This document shows positions 7,679-14,796 of a stretch of 64,000 bases of DNA, in pieces. The notes under the pieces are model-generated. The model did no database searches and had not been told where the DNA came from. It worked only from the letters and a program-made list of their open reading frames with translations. The number at the start of each line of letters is the position of its first letter. Within the stretch, counting starts at the first letter, position 1. The position numbers and the translations under genes are program-made. Source of the DNA: an uncultured Candidatus Saccharibacteria bacterium (GTDB lineage: Bacteria; Patescibacteriota; Saccharimonadia; Saccharimonadales; Saccharimonadaceae); contig CALKQS010000007.1 of the NCBI GenBank assembly GCA_937990725.1, forward strand, positions 49,538 through 113,537, given 5' to 3'.

Positions 7679-9367
7679 TTATTGCGCTGCTGCGACGGTC
7701 TCGGCGTATAGTTGTTCGAATGTCTTCTTTTTACCCTGACCTTGTCCACCAAATCGTTTGCCGCTCCGCCGACGGAAATTTTTACCATGGTGCCGTTTTT
7801 CTGGGTTGTCTCGGGCTGAGCGTGCTCGCCCAACAGCATCTGAGCGGTTGATCTCGCGCATAATAGAGGAAATATCACGCGAAGTCAGTGACGTATGAGC
7901 GGCCTCATCAGATTGTTTTGTTGTGTGAGAGTGATGTTTTGTTGCCGCTGACCGCGTAGTACGCTTTTTGATAGTATGCTGTTTTTTGGGCGGCGGTGCT
8001 TGTTCTTGTGTGGTGGGTTGGTTCTGAAAACCAGGAGTATAATCCATTAAGACGAGATCGCGTTTTGCGAGACATGCAAAGAGCTCGTCTTGGGCGTGGC
8101 TCGGCATATCGATGCCAAACTCATGATAAAGAACACTGATAACACGGCGTTTTGTGGGGCGCTGTGCTGGGTCAAGCTCTGCTACTAATTGGTATACCAT
8201 ATCGGCAATAGCAGTTGGATCAGGAGTGGTAGTGTGCTCATACACTGTGCTTATTTGACTATGATCAGCCAGCGTTGTTGCTGAGCGCTCGGTGTCTAGG
8301 TTGTCAGGCTGGTGAGTATCCGATGAGTGAGGCGTATGTGTTAGTAGCTCGTGAGGTGATGGTGTGTTGGGGTGAGATGGGCGAGTATCGTGATCAGTAT
8401 CCGGACGGGTATCGACTACAATGACGGCGGGGTTGAGCTGATACGTGCGCCCACGCCGCTGACCAAGTGCTTGCACAACAGGGGTTGATTCGTCTGTCAG
8501 CCAGGCAAGTTGTGATAGCAAAACGCGGGCGCTGCGAGAAAAAGCGGTTCGTCTTATATTCTCGCTGCGTGCATGAGGTTGAAAACCTTGCTCGCGGATA
8601 TCATGAGAACGCATCACTTCGTTGCGATGGCAGAGGAGGGTATTGAAGATAAATAATTCATCTCCAGATAGGATGGTGCGATGATCTCCGATAGCAATAG
8701 TACCATCGCTTTCTATTGTTAGAGTGATTGGGTCAACATCCTCAGGTGGGTTTACTGCAGGAATGTAGTCGGGTGACACGATACGAGCGTAGAGATCAGG
8801 CATTCCCTGCTTATCACGTGCTTCAACAGAGGATACTGCAGTGGCTGGTTCTGATGATAGCTCGGCGTTGGCCTCATCTGCTAGGGGTGTGGTCTCTAAT
8901 GTCTTAGATGGTGACAGTGTTTCCAATGGTTGAGCTGCCTCAGATTTGCCTGCGGAAGAAGTAGGAGGATCCGCCTCGGAAAGTGATTGTAGTGATGATG
9001 GTATGTTGTGCTCTTGAGAGTCTATAGCAAGAGTGGGATCAATAATAGGCTTAGGGCTATCTGATAATAGTGAGACGTCTGGCTTAGTAACTGCCTGAAA
9101 TCCATAACTAGCAAGCTGTGGGATAAATGACATGCTAAGCTCTGCTATGTGCGCGAGCTGTGCTTGAATTCGTTGGTGGCGACGTTCTTCTGTTTCTTCT
9201 GTTTCTTCTGTTTCTTCGCTATGCTTATGAGTAGCCCAATATCCAACAGCGGCGGAGCCAATGAGCGCGACTTGCTCTTCAATGCTGCGAAGCTTTTCTT
9301 CAAGTAGCTCGGGTAGAGATAAGTGATAAGAGTCTGAAGGTGTGTCTGAGGTTTCTTTGGTATCCAT
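7679..9367 (-). CDS. Putative winged-helix DNA-binding protein with long disordered linkers
   Basis: 562 aa, not recognised as a named family. The middle (about residues 225-320) reads like an OmpR-type winged helix: LTIESDGTIAIGDHRTILSG, then ELFIFNTLLCHRNEVMRSHDI and GRTYQLNP. A second small helical domain (RPTKRRVISVLYHEFGIDMP) follows. The N-terminal third contains a coiled-coil-like stretch with a (TEE)n repeat encoded by a 9-bp tandem repeat at 9185-9217, and acidic linkers. The C-terminus is strongly basic and glycine/arginine-rich (KNFRRRSGKRFGGQGQGKKK), suggesting nucleic-acid binding. Translation is predicted to begin at the ATG 6 nt behind an extended -10, so the mRNA is likely leaderless. 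The upstream region holds a 32-bp palindrome and a C-depleted tract, which hints at a regulatory role. Confidence 0.55.
   Translation of the reverse strand: MDTKETSDTPSDSYHLSLPELLEEKLRSIEEQVALIGSAAVGYWATHKHSEETEETEETEERRHQRIQAQLAHIAELSMSFIPQLASYGFQAVTKPDVSLLSDSPKPIIDPTLAIDSQEHNIPSSLQSLSEADPPTSSAGKSEAAQPLETLSPSKTLETTPLADEANAELSSEPATAVSSVEARDKQGMPDLYARIVSPDYIPAVNPPEDVDPITLTIESDGTIAIGDHRTILSGDELFIFNTLLCHRNEVMRSHDIREQGFQPHARSENIRRTAFSRSARVLLSQLAWLTDESTPVVQALGQRRGRTYQLNPAVIVVDTRPDTDHDTRPSHPNTPSPHELLTHTPHSSDTHQPDNLDTERSATTLADHSQISTVYEHTTTPDPTAIADMVYQLVAELDPAQRPTKRRVISVLYHEFGIDMPSHAQDELFACLAKRDLVLMDYTPGFQNQPTTQEQAPPPKKQHTIKKRTTRSAATKHHSHTTKQSDEAAHTSLTSRDISSIMREINRSDAVGRARSARDNPEKRHHGKNFRRRSGKRFGGQGQGKKKTFEQLYAETVAAAQ
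9185..9217 (-). repeat. 9-bp tandem repeat encoding (Thr-Glu-Glu)n
   Basis: Three full copies plus two thirds of a copy of TTCTTCTGT (plus strand) in the N-terminal part of the 562-aa gene. The unit length keeps the frame, so copy-number change would only lengthen or shorten a charged helix. Confidence 0.8.
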
Positions 9368-9373
9368 GTATGG

Positions 9374-9379
9374 ATTATG
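9374..9379 (-). promoter_or_regulatory. Extended -10 (TGG-CATAAT) of the 562-aa gene
   Basis: Read on the minus strand, CATAAT ends 6 nt before the ATG (9367). A weak -35 TTGTGT lies 17 bp upstream. Leaderless transcript predicted. Confidence 0.6.
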
Positions 9380-9446
9380 CCATAGTACATAGATTTACAC
9401 AATATTTTTCCACTTTAGCCACCATTTTTTATGTTTTATCCCTCCC

Positions 9447-9478
9447 AACTATAGTACAAATCGATTTGTACTATAGTT
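9447..9478. promoter_or_regulatory. 32-bp perfect palindrome, candidate operator
   Basis: Half-site AACTATAGTACAAATC is followed immediately by its exact reverse complement. It lies about 80 bp upstream of the 562-aa gene. A partial half-site (ATAGTACA) recurs next to that gene's -10 (about 9383-9390). There is no U-run, so a terminator is unlikely; a dimeric or tetrameric protein binding site is the simplest reading. Confidence 0.6.
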
Positions 9479-9524
9479 ACCCTGTTTTTTCTCTGTTAGC
9501 GTCGGTTCTTTTATATATTTATAT

Positions 9525-9840
9525 ATAATAGGAGAGAAATTGATATGGATATATGGAGATATAGGTAAAGATAGAGAGTAGAGATAAATAGTGAAAAGAT
9601 AAAGATAAATAAAGAAATAGAAAGATAAGTAAATAGAGATGGGTATAGAAATAGATATATGGATATAGATATAAAGATAGAGAAATAGATAAATAGATAA
9701 ATATAGCTAAAGAAAGTTATAGAAATAGAGATGAGTTATAAAGATATAAAAATACATAGAGAATAGATATAGGTAAAGATAAAGAATCATAGTAAGTATT
9801 AGATATAGAATATAAGAATTATGACAAAAAGAAATTATGG
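9525..9840. repeat. C-depleted GATA/AATA-rich low-complexity tract (non-coding)
   Basis: Between 9541 and 9840 only four C residues occur. The plus strand consists of imperfect GATA, AATA, GAAA and TATA units. It is intergenic between the divergent 562-aa gene and rsmA, with no plausible ORF. The bias is strand-specific, not simply AT-richness, and is unlike any other intergenic stretch in the window. Its function is unknown. Confidence 0.85.
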
Positions 9841-9890
9841 TTATAGAAAGCATCAATCAGTTATGCAGAGCATACTATTGCTAACCCTGG

Positions 9891-9896
9891 TATAAT
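9891..9896 (+). promoter_or_regulatory. Extended -10 (TGG-TATAAT) of rsmA
   Basis: TATAAT is followed after 6 nt by the ATG at 9903; no Shine-Dalgarno sequence is present. Confidence 0.7.
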
Positions 9897-9902
9897 ACAA
9901 CT

Positions 9903-10685
9903 ATGGCATTACAAAATAAAAAATCTCTAGGGCAGCATTGGCTCAAAGACCCGGATATGCTAGCGGCGATTGCCGATGCAGCGGCACTAACCCCTGACGA
10001 TACAGTATTGGAGATTGGTCCTGGACTTGGCACATTGACAAGTCGGCTCCTTGCTCGGGCGGGCAGGGTAACCGCGGTAGAGTACGACGCTGATCTAGCG
10101 CGCAAACTACCAGGACAATTCCCTGGCAAGCAATTAACAGTCATACATGAGGATATTCTGCAGTTTAACCTTAGTCAGCTTCCTGCTGACTATGTCGTGG
10201 TAGCAAATGTGCCGTATTACATTACGAGCAAGATTGTCCAAAAGCTGCTGACAGCGGAGAATAAGCCGCGCCGCACAGTACTGCTGGTGCAGAAGGAGGT
10301 AGCTGAGCGAATTGCCGCTGAGCCCGGCGCAATGAGCCTATTGGGAGTGAGCGCTCAGCTCTATGCTGAGGCGAAGCAAGGCCCAGTGGTACCGCGCCAA
10401 TTCTTTGTGCCACCGCCCAAGGTAGATTCGCAGGTAGTGGTGCTCGAGACGCGTGCTCAGCCTCTCGTGTCGCCAGCAGACGAAAAGGATTTCTTCCGCG
10501 TGGTACGGGCGGGGTTTGTAGCGAAGCGCAAGAAGCTGCGCAGTGCACTTGCGGCGGGCCTTGCACTAGACAAGACAGAAGTCGAGACGATGCTGCAACA
10601 CGCTGGTATATCGCCAGACTGGCGGGCGGAGGATGTGTCGATTGCCCAGTGGCTCGCTATTATGCAAGAGTGGCGCGCGCGATGA
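9903..10685 (+). CDS. rsmA: 16S rRNA dimethyladenosine transferase RsmA/KsgA
   Basis: Dimethylates the two adjacent adenosines in the 3'-terminal helix of 16S rRNA during small-subunit maturation, using S-adenosylmethionine. The N-terminus (NKKSLGQHWLKDPDML) is the family signature. SAM motif I is EIGPGLGTLT (about residues 38-47). The acidic motif II-III is VEYDADLA ... HEDILQF, and catalytic motif IV is NVPYYIT. The C-terminal helical domain carries FVPPPKVDSQVV and FRVVRAGFVAKRKKLRSAL. Length (260 aa) is normal. The stop codon overlaps the start of pgeF (ATGA), so the two are co-transcribed. The start is fixed by the -10 box 6 nt upstream. Confidence 0.95.
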   Translation: MALQNKKSLGQHWLKDPDMLAAIADAAALTPDDTVLEIGPGLGTLTSRLLARAGRVTAVEYDADLARKLPGQFPGKQLTVIHEDILQFNLSQLPADYVVVANVPYYITSKIVQKLLTAENKPRRTVLLVQKEVAERIAAEPGAMSLLGVSAQLYAEAKQGPVVPRQFFVPPPKVDSQVVVLETRAQPLVSPADEKDFFRVVRAGFVAKRKKLRSALAAGLALDKTEVETMLQHAGISPDWRAEDVSIAQWLAIMQEWRAR

Positions 10686-11425
10686 TCCGGGCTGATCAGC
10701 CTACTTGCTTTCCATCAGAACTTCTCGTTAGCGTGTCATCGAGCAGTGATGGCACAATGCTTGACCGCACACTCAGTGAAATACATCACCCGCAGGTGGT
10801 AGCACACCGACAGGCCTTCTGCCAGGCGAGCGGGGCCGCATATACGGATGTGGTGTATCAGCGGATTGTCTATGGCGCAGGCCGCAGCTATGACCAGCTC
10901 TGCGAGGTCGATAGCGCTGCGACGACTCGTCATACTGCCGAGATGGTAGCGGACGGCCTCGTGACGCGCTCGTCTGGAGTGGGCCTACTGTTGCCAGTGG
11001 CCGATTGCGTGGCGACGGTGCTGTATGATCCGGTGCAGCGAGTGCTCGCGCTATTGCACCTGGGGCGACATTCGACACTCTCACCACTACTTGTTCGGAC
11101 AATTGATCGCCTCGTCCACGAAGGCTCTCGGGCAGAGGATATCATTGTCTGGATGAGCCCGAGCGCGCAGCGGCAGAGCTACGTCATGCAGTATTTTGAC
11201 CAGGCAACTAACCCAGCCTGGCATTCCTTTTGCTCGTACGAAACTGATGGTGTCCATCTTGACCTGCAGGGCTTTAACGCTGCTGCGTGCCAGCGCGCGG
11301 GCATTGCGCCATGCAATATCCACATCTCGCCTGTCGATACAGTAACAAACCCCAACTACTTCTCGCACGCAGCAGGTGACACTGGTGAGCGGTTTGCGGT
11401 GCTAGCAATGATGCAAGAAAAGTAA
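10682..11425 (+). CDS. pgeF: PgeF/YfiH-family (Cu-oxidase_4, laccase domain) protein
   Basis: Member of the YfiH/PgeF/LACC1 family, described as a peptidoglycan editing factor and, in relatives, as a purine nucleoside-processing enzyme. Visible motifs are ADGLVTRSSGVGLLLPVADCVATVLYD (Cys in the ADC motif), LALLHLGRHST (the His of the usual AHAGWRG motif is kept but the Trp is absent), and a C-terminal YFSHAAGDTGERFAVLAMM. The start at 10682 gives a 4-nt ATGA overlap with rsmA and removes an implausible N-terminal extension. 247 aa is normal. The modified histidine region makes the exact activity uncertain. Confidence 0.8.
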   Translation: MIRADQPTCFPSELLVSVSSSSDGTMLDRTLSEIHHPQVVAHRQAFCQASGAAYTDVVYQRIVYGAGRSYDQLCEVDSAATTRHTAEMVADGLVTRSSGVGLLLPVADCVATVLYDPVQRVLALLHLGRHSTLSPLLVRTIDRLVHEGSRAEDIIVWMSPSAQRQSYVMQYFDQATNPAWHSFCSYETDGVHLDLQGFNAAACQRAGIAPCNIHISPVDTVTNPNYFSHAAGDTGERFAVLAMMQEK

Positions 11426-11494
11426 CGGCAATCCGCAGATAGCCGAATGCCAAGCTCCTCCGCGGTATGACTGCGTCGGCTACTCCCATATACC

Positions 11495-11523
11495 TTGCAA
11501 TATGTAATTACATCAGCTATTCT
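11495..11523 (+). promoter_or_regulatory. Promoter TTGCAA-17-TATTCT
   Basis: The -35 is TTGCAA (11495-11500), then a 17-bp spacer and TATTCT (11518-11523). The predicted leader is about 55 nt and carries AAGGAG (11573-11578), so this gene uses a conventional ribosome binding site. Confidence 0.6.
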
Positions 11524-11585
11524 GTGATAAGAAAAGGTTTGCCTATCAATCGACCGTGGGTGGATACAAGAGAAGGAGTATGATC

Positions 11586-12248
11586 ATGGGATGGTTTAAG
11601 AATTCGTTTGGCATTGGGGCTGGTGTAACGCTGGGGGATATGGCGGCTCAGACCGGTGTTGCTATGGCAGTTGATATTATTGATGGATCGACCAAGAAGC
11701 TGCAGGATGACTATCGCATAGAGCATTTTGACCCAATTGTCCGCGACGATATTTCGCACATTATTGCACGAAGCGCACTGAGTGAGATGTCATATCCCTT
11801 TCCTACCGAGCTTGATTCCAATGCGAGGACCGCGCAGCAGCCAGGGGAGAAGAGTAGCTTCGTGCAGCGGCACAAAATCGCCGTCGGAATAACTGGTGCG
11901 CTTGTGCTGGTGGCAATATGCAACCCCAAGCAAAGCGCCATCGTATTGCTTATTGGGCTGTGGCTGCTGGTTGTTGCCGTCGGTATCACCATATTCAAAA
12001 AAGCGAGCCGCACTGCCACAGGCATGATGGTTGGTGCGCTCAGTGCACCAAGGGAGCAGCTTATCAAGGATGGCCAGCAGTATTGGCGTATTCGCGAATA
12101 TGTGCGCCAAGCCCTGGCTGCATCTGAGCTCAGCCCACAAGATGCTGTGCTAAAACTTAGTCGCACCCAACTTGGGCAGCAATTCCCAGACACAGTGGAA
12201 GAGATCGAGGCAAACGCCTTTTATTATAAGCAAAAACTGCAGCAATAA
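11586..12248 (+). CDS. Hypothetical membrane protein, two transmembrane segments
   Basis: 220 aa, family not recognised. The ATG at 11586 is chosen over ATGs or GTGs at 11556 and 11580 because AAGGAG (11573-11578) is 7 nt away, the best spacing. The first 95 residues are soluble and glycine/alanine-rich (GAGVTLGDMAAQTGVAMAVDI). Two adjacent hydrophobic helices follow at about residues 100-138 (IAVGITGALVLVAIC and IVLLIGLWLLVVAVGITIF), and then a soluble tail with a helix ending in tyrosines (EEIEANAFYYKQKLQQ). It has its own promoter and stands alone between pgeF and a minus-strand cluster of DNA-binding proteins. Confidence 0.6.
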   Translation: MGWFKNSFGIGAGVTLGDMAAQTGVAMAVDIIDGSTKKLQDDYRIEHFDPIVRDDISHIIARSALSEMSYPFPTELDSNARTAQQPGEKSSFVQRHKIAVGITGALVLVAICNPKQSAIVLLIGLWLLVVAVGITIFKKASRTATGMMVGALSAPREQLIKDGQQYWRIREYVRQALAASELSPQDAVLKLSRTQLGQQFPDTVEEIEANAFYYKQKLQQ

Positions 12249-12269
12249 GCGAATAAAAGGAGCAACAGG

Positions 12270-12404
12270 CTAGTGATATCCTGGCCGATTTCTTAACTGC
12301 TTCAATGTTGTATATAAATCCAGCGGTGTTGGTGCATGAGAGACGGCCGTTGGTTCTGGGATATTTCTGGGTTGTATTTGCATCGCGCGGAGTTGTACAG
12401 TCAT
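12270..12404 (-). CDS. Predicted 44-aa small protein
   Basis: Short open frame beginning MTVQLRAMQIQPRNIP and ending LKQLRNRPGYH. It is supported by position, not homology: it lies just behind the 341-aa DNA-binding gene on the same strand and has its own extended -10, TGC-TACAAT (12415-12420), 10 nt before the ATG. That is the promoter style of confirmed genes in this window. No Shine-Dalgarno sequence, no membrane segment and no recognised family. It would otherwise be a 178-nt unexplained gap. Confidence 0.4.
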   Translation of the reverse strand: MTVQLRAMQIQPRNIPEPTAVSHAPTPLDLYTTLKQLRNRPGYH

Positions 12405-12414
12405 ACTAGCAACT

Positions 12415-12423
12415 ATTGTAGCA
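12415..12423 (-). promoter_or_regulatory. Extended -10 (TGC-TACAAT) of the 44-aa ORF
   Basis: TACAAT at 12415-12420 read on the minus strand with TGC immediately upstream. It lies between the stop codon of the 341-aa gene and the small ORF. Confidence 0.5.
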
Positions 12424-12426
12424 TCT

Positions 12427-13452
12427 TTAGTTTTTATGCGTGGGGTCTTCGCCTAGCTTATCACGCAGCTTTGCTGGCACAGAATAGCCTTTCTCTCGGA
12501 GCTTAGTGAGAATGCGTACCTGCTGCTCAGGTGAATAATATACGGTTGGACGTCGACCTTGCTCTTTGCGCGTTGTACCGGTCAGACTATCCTCGCCTTC
12601 AGATTTTTCTTGATTAAGAGCAGCAATAGCTCGTCGCACTGTCATGTCGTGCACACCAAGTGCTCTGGCGAGTTGCGGGCAAGTCATTTCTTCTTCCTGT
12701 GGAGGGAGGAGTGTATGGGTATCGGCGTTGTGGGGGCGAAAATGCTCTTGGAGGCTCAGAAGTTGTTCGGGTGTGATGAATGGGCGCATCGAATTGCCGC
12801 GTGGAGCGACAATGATCTCGCCGATCTTCTGGATGACCTGAGGATTCCTCAACGCTTTCTCGACCGCATGCGGTGTTATATCAAGGTGGCGAGAAGCTTG
12901 GCCAACAGATATAAGTGGCTCTGGGCCATGATGATAGATGCCATGGAGCCAGCTGTTGTTCGTCTGGTCGGCAGCGATACGCTGATGCACATCAGCAAGT
13001 GGGCTCGTGAGTGCATCATACATATACCAAGCAAAATGATGATCGGTCGATAGAGCAACACCACACGTCTCATCTTGCACAAGCTCAGCAAGATCGTGTT
13101 TTCTATACTCGTGCAATGGTTGATAGCTATTGCCCTGAGCCTGCGCGGCTTGTTCTACAGCTGGAGTATCAAAAACAAAAGCAACATCTGGATAAGTGAT
13201 AACGGTGCGAGCAGGCTGGGTGTCATGTGGTTGGATGGTTGCAATAAAGCGAAGGAGTTGCTGCGATGCGGATGTTTCTTGAATATGTTGTGACATATAT
13301 GCCTGCGCCGGGTCGTGAGTAGAAAGGCCGAGATCATTCTCAAGCAAAAAGCGTAGAAGTTTGTGTAAGTCGTTGAGCTTTTCTACTTGAGCAGTATGAC
13401 TGTCAAATGTCTCGGGTAATTGTGCTGGTTGCTGGGGTTTTTCCATACGCAT
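12427..13452 (-). CDS. Multi-helix-turn-helix DNA-binding protein (paralogue of the gene at 13501-14658)
   Basis: 341 aa. The N-terminal half contains KLNDLHKLLRFLLENDLGLS and RTVITYPDVAFVFDTPAVEQ, both matched in the upstream neighbour (RQYLLFLLANDLNYD and RTVAIYPDITLVFDTQAVQQ), so the two are paralogues. The C-terminal half carries two helix-turn-helix-like segments, ISVGQASRHLDITPHAVEKAL and MTCPQLARALGVHDMTVRRAI, then a YYSPEQQVRILTKLREKGY tail resembling MerR or excisionase-type motifs. The start at 13452 is preferred over 13458 because TGC-TATAGT (13459-13464) lies exactly 6 nt upstream. No named family recognised; sequence-specific DNA binding is inferred. Confidence 0.6.
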   Translation of the reverse strand: MRMEKPQQPAQLPETFDSHTAQVEKLNDLHKLLRFLLENDLGLSTHDPAQAYMSQHIQETSASQQLLRFIATIQPHDTQPARTVITYPDVAFVFDTPAVEQAAQAQGNSYQPLHEYRKHDLAELVQDETCGVALSTDHHFAWYMYDALTSPLADVHQRIAADQTNNSWLHGIYHHGPEPLISVGQASRHLDITPHAVEKALRNPQVIQKIGEIIVAPRGNSMRPFITPEQLLSLQEHFRPHNADTHTLLPPQEEEMTCPQLARALGVHDMTVRRAIAALNQEKSEGEDSLTGTTRKEQGRRPTVYYSPEQQVRILTKLREKGYSVPAKLRDKLGEDPTHKN

Positions 13453-13458
13453 TACCAT

Positions 13459-13467
13459 ACTATAGCA
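13459..13467 (-). promoter_or_regulatory. Extended -10 (TGC-TATAGT) of the 341-aa gene
   Basis: TATAGT at 13459-13464 on the minus strand with TGC before it, 6 nt ahead of the ATG at 13452. The gene can also be reached by read-through from the paralogue upstream (42 nt intergenic). Confidence 0.55.
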
Positions 13468-13500
13468 TAGGTAGTAGGAGTGTGTATCAAGCCTAAGTGC

Positions 13501-14658
13501 TTAGCGAACCGTCGCACCAAGCGATCGCCCCAGGTAAGCTGCAACTTGCTCGGCTTGCCGAGGCGAGAGGTGGTAGCCTCGCTTGTGAGATGGCTGGCCA
13601 TTTTGACGTCGTACGCGGTATTGTTCGGGTGTTATACCAAGGGCTTTAATAGCGTGATTGATCGTCGCGTATGTAGCATGGAGTTTCTCAGCAACAGCCG
13701 TGCGGAGCAGATATCCTGCCGGCGCAGGAGTAAAGAGCCCTTTTTCACGCGCCCAGCTCTCGATCTCTCGCTGGTCGGTGGGCGAGTAGTAGCGGTATGA
13801 TAACCCAGTCGCTTTGTGGTACTCCTTGCCGTGGATATTGGCGCCAGCACCGTTAAGCTCATCAATAATACGCCGCACTGTATTGCCGCCAATGCCAAGC
13901 TTCTTGGCAACGCCATTGAGCGTGCGATATCCCTCTGGTGGTGGGGTAGACTGGAGGTGCTCGGCGAGAGTTGCTACTTGGCGTGGTGTGAGGAGATGCT
14001 GTAATTCTGTGCCGCGCTGGGTGGTAGCGATTTTGCCAAGTTTTTCACGAATGACAGGGTCATCCAGTGCCTTCTCAATGGTTTGTGGGGCAATACCAAG
14101 CTCTCCAGCGGCGCGGTGGATAGTCACTTTACCAAGTGAGCGCCGGGTTTGAGCTATATGGTGCTGCTGCTCCAGCTCCATAGCCTCAGTGATGCGCGCC
14201 CGGGCATCGGCAATCGGATGAGTGAGCGCATCCACCATGCTCGCCGTAAAGCGCTGGCCATGAGGGAGCTCTAGGCCGCAGGCTGGGTCTTGTTTGATGA
14301 GATCAAGCAGCTCCTCCTTTGTGCAACTCTCAAGCGATATAGGCTGCTCGGAGCTGCACTGCTGCACTGCTTGCGTATCGAACACAAGCGTGATGTCAGG
14401 ATAGATAGCCACCGTCCGGCCTGGTTGTTGGCGTTTTTTGTGTGGTGGTATTGTGACAAGGTAGCGAGAGGAGTTTATCGCTGCTTCTGTGCTACTATCC
14501 TCAGGCTCAGTATTGCCAGAGATAACTACATCACGCGTGTCGTAGTTAAGGTCATTCGCGAGCAAAAATAACAAGTACTGGCGGTCTTTCTCCAGCTGCG
14601 GTGCATCCGCATCGTGTGGCGAGTGCTCGGGGAGGTGGGGTGATGGGTGATGTTCCAT
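13501..14658 (-). CDS. Multi-helix-turn-helix DNA-binding protein, probable local regulator
   Basis: 385 aa, longer paralogue of the 341-aa protein downstream. Three helix-turn-helix-like segments are visible: VTIHRAAGELGIAPQTIEKAL (about residue 176), RTLNGVAKKLGIGGNTVRRII (about 248) and LLRTAVAEKLHATYATINHAI (about 313). A final YHLSPRQAEQVAAYLGRSL resembles the tail motif of the paralogue. The N-terminal half is shared with the paralogue and has no known fold. The promoter (TTGACA-18-TATAAT) is the closest to consensus in the window, and a 7-2-7 inverted repeat covers its -35 and that of the divergent gene. Repression of both directions by this protein is a reasonable hypothesis but unproven. 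Confidence 0.62.
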   Translation of the reverse strand: MEHHPSPHLPEHSPHDADAPQLEKDRQYLLFLLANDLNYDTRDVVISGNTEPEDSSTEAAINSSRYLVTIPPHKKRQQPGRTVAIYPDITLVFDTQAVQQCSSEQPISLESCTKEELLDLIKQDPACGLELPHGQRFTASMVDALTHPIADARARITEAMELEQQHHIAQTRRSLGKVTIHRAAGELGIAPQTIEKALDDPVIREKLGKIATTQRGTELQHLLTPRQVATLAEHLQSTPPPEGYRTLNGVAKKLGIGGNTVRRIIDELNGAGANIHGKEYHKATGLSYRYYSPTDQREIESWAREKGLFTPAPAGYLLRTAVAEKLHATYATINHAIKALGITPEQYRVRRQNGQPSHKRGYHLSPRQAEQVAAYLGRSLGATVR

Positions 14659-14671
14659 AACAGAGTAGTGT

Positions 14672-14701
14672 ATTATATAGTATAGATTGCAATATTGTCA
14701 A
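14672..14701 (-). promoter_or_regulatory. Promoter TTGACA-18-TATAAT of the 385-aa regulator
   Basis: Minus strand: -35 at 14696-14701, -10 at 14672-14677. The leader to the ATG is only about 6 nt, without a Shine-Dalgarno site. Confidence 0.7.
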
Positions 14702-14707
14702 CAATAT
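14692..14707. promoter_or_regulatory. Inverted repeat ATATTGTCAACAATAT over divergent -35 elements
   Basis: A 7-2-7 perfect inverted repeat. It contains the minus-strand TTGACA (14696-14701) and the plus-strand TTGTCA (14695-14700), so one bound protein would block both promoters. The adjacent multi-HTH protein is the obvious candidate ligand. Confidence 0.6.
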
Positions 14708-14723
14708 GACTGAACGCTAGTAT
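14695..14723 (+). promoter_or_regulatory. Promoter TTGTCA-17-TAGTAT of the 349-aa gene
   Basis: -35 at 14695-14700 and -10 at 14718-14723, giving a leader of about 65-70 nt. GAGG (14789-14792) precedes the ATG at 14797 by 4 nt. Confidence 0.5.
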
Positions 14724-14796
14724 GTCATACCAAAACGTGGTACGATACAAACACGTTAACGCTAAAGAGAAATCTATAAAGAAAATATGAGGTACT

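Noticed and set aside
9541..9840. CRISPR array
   Set aside because: No constant-length repeat or unique spacers; only imperfect tetranucleotide-like units, and no cas genes in the window.
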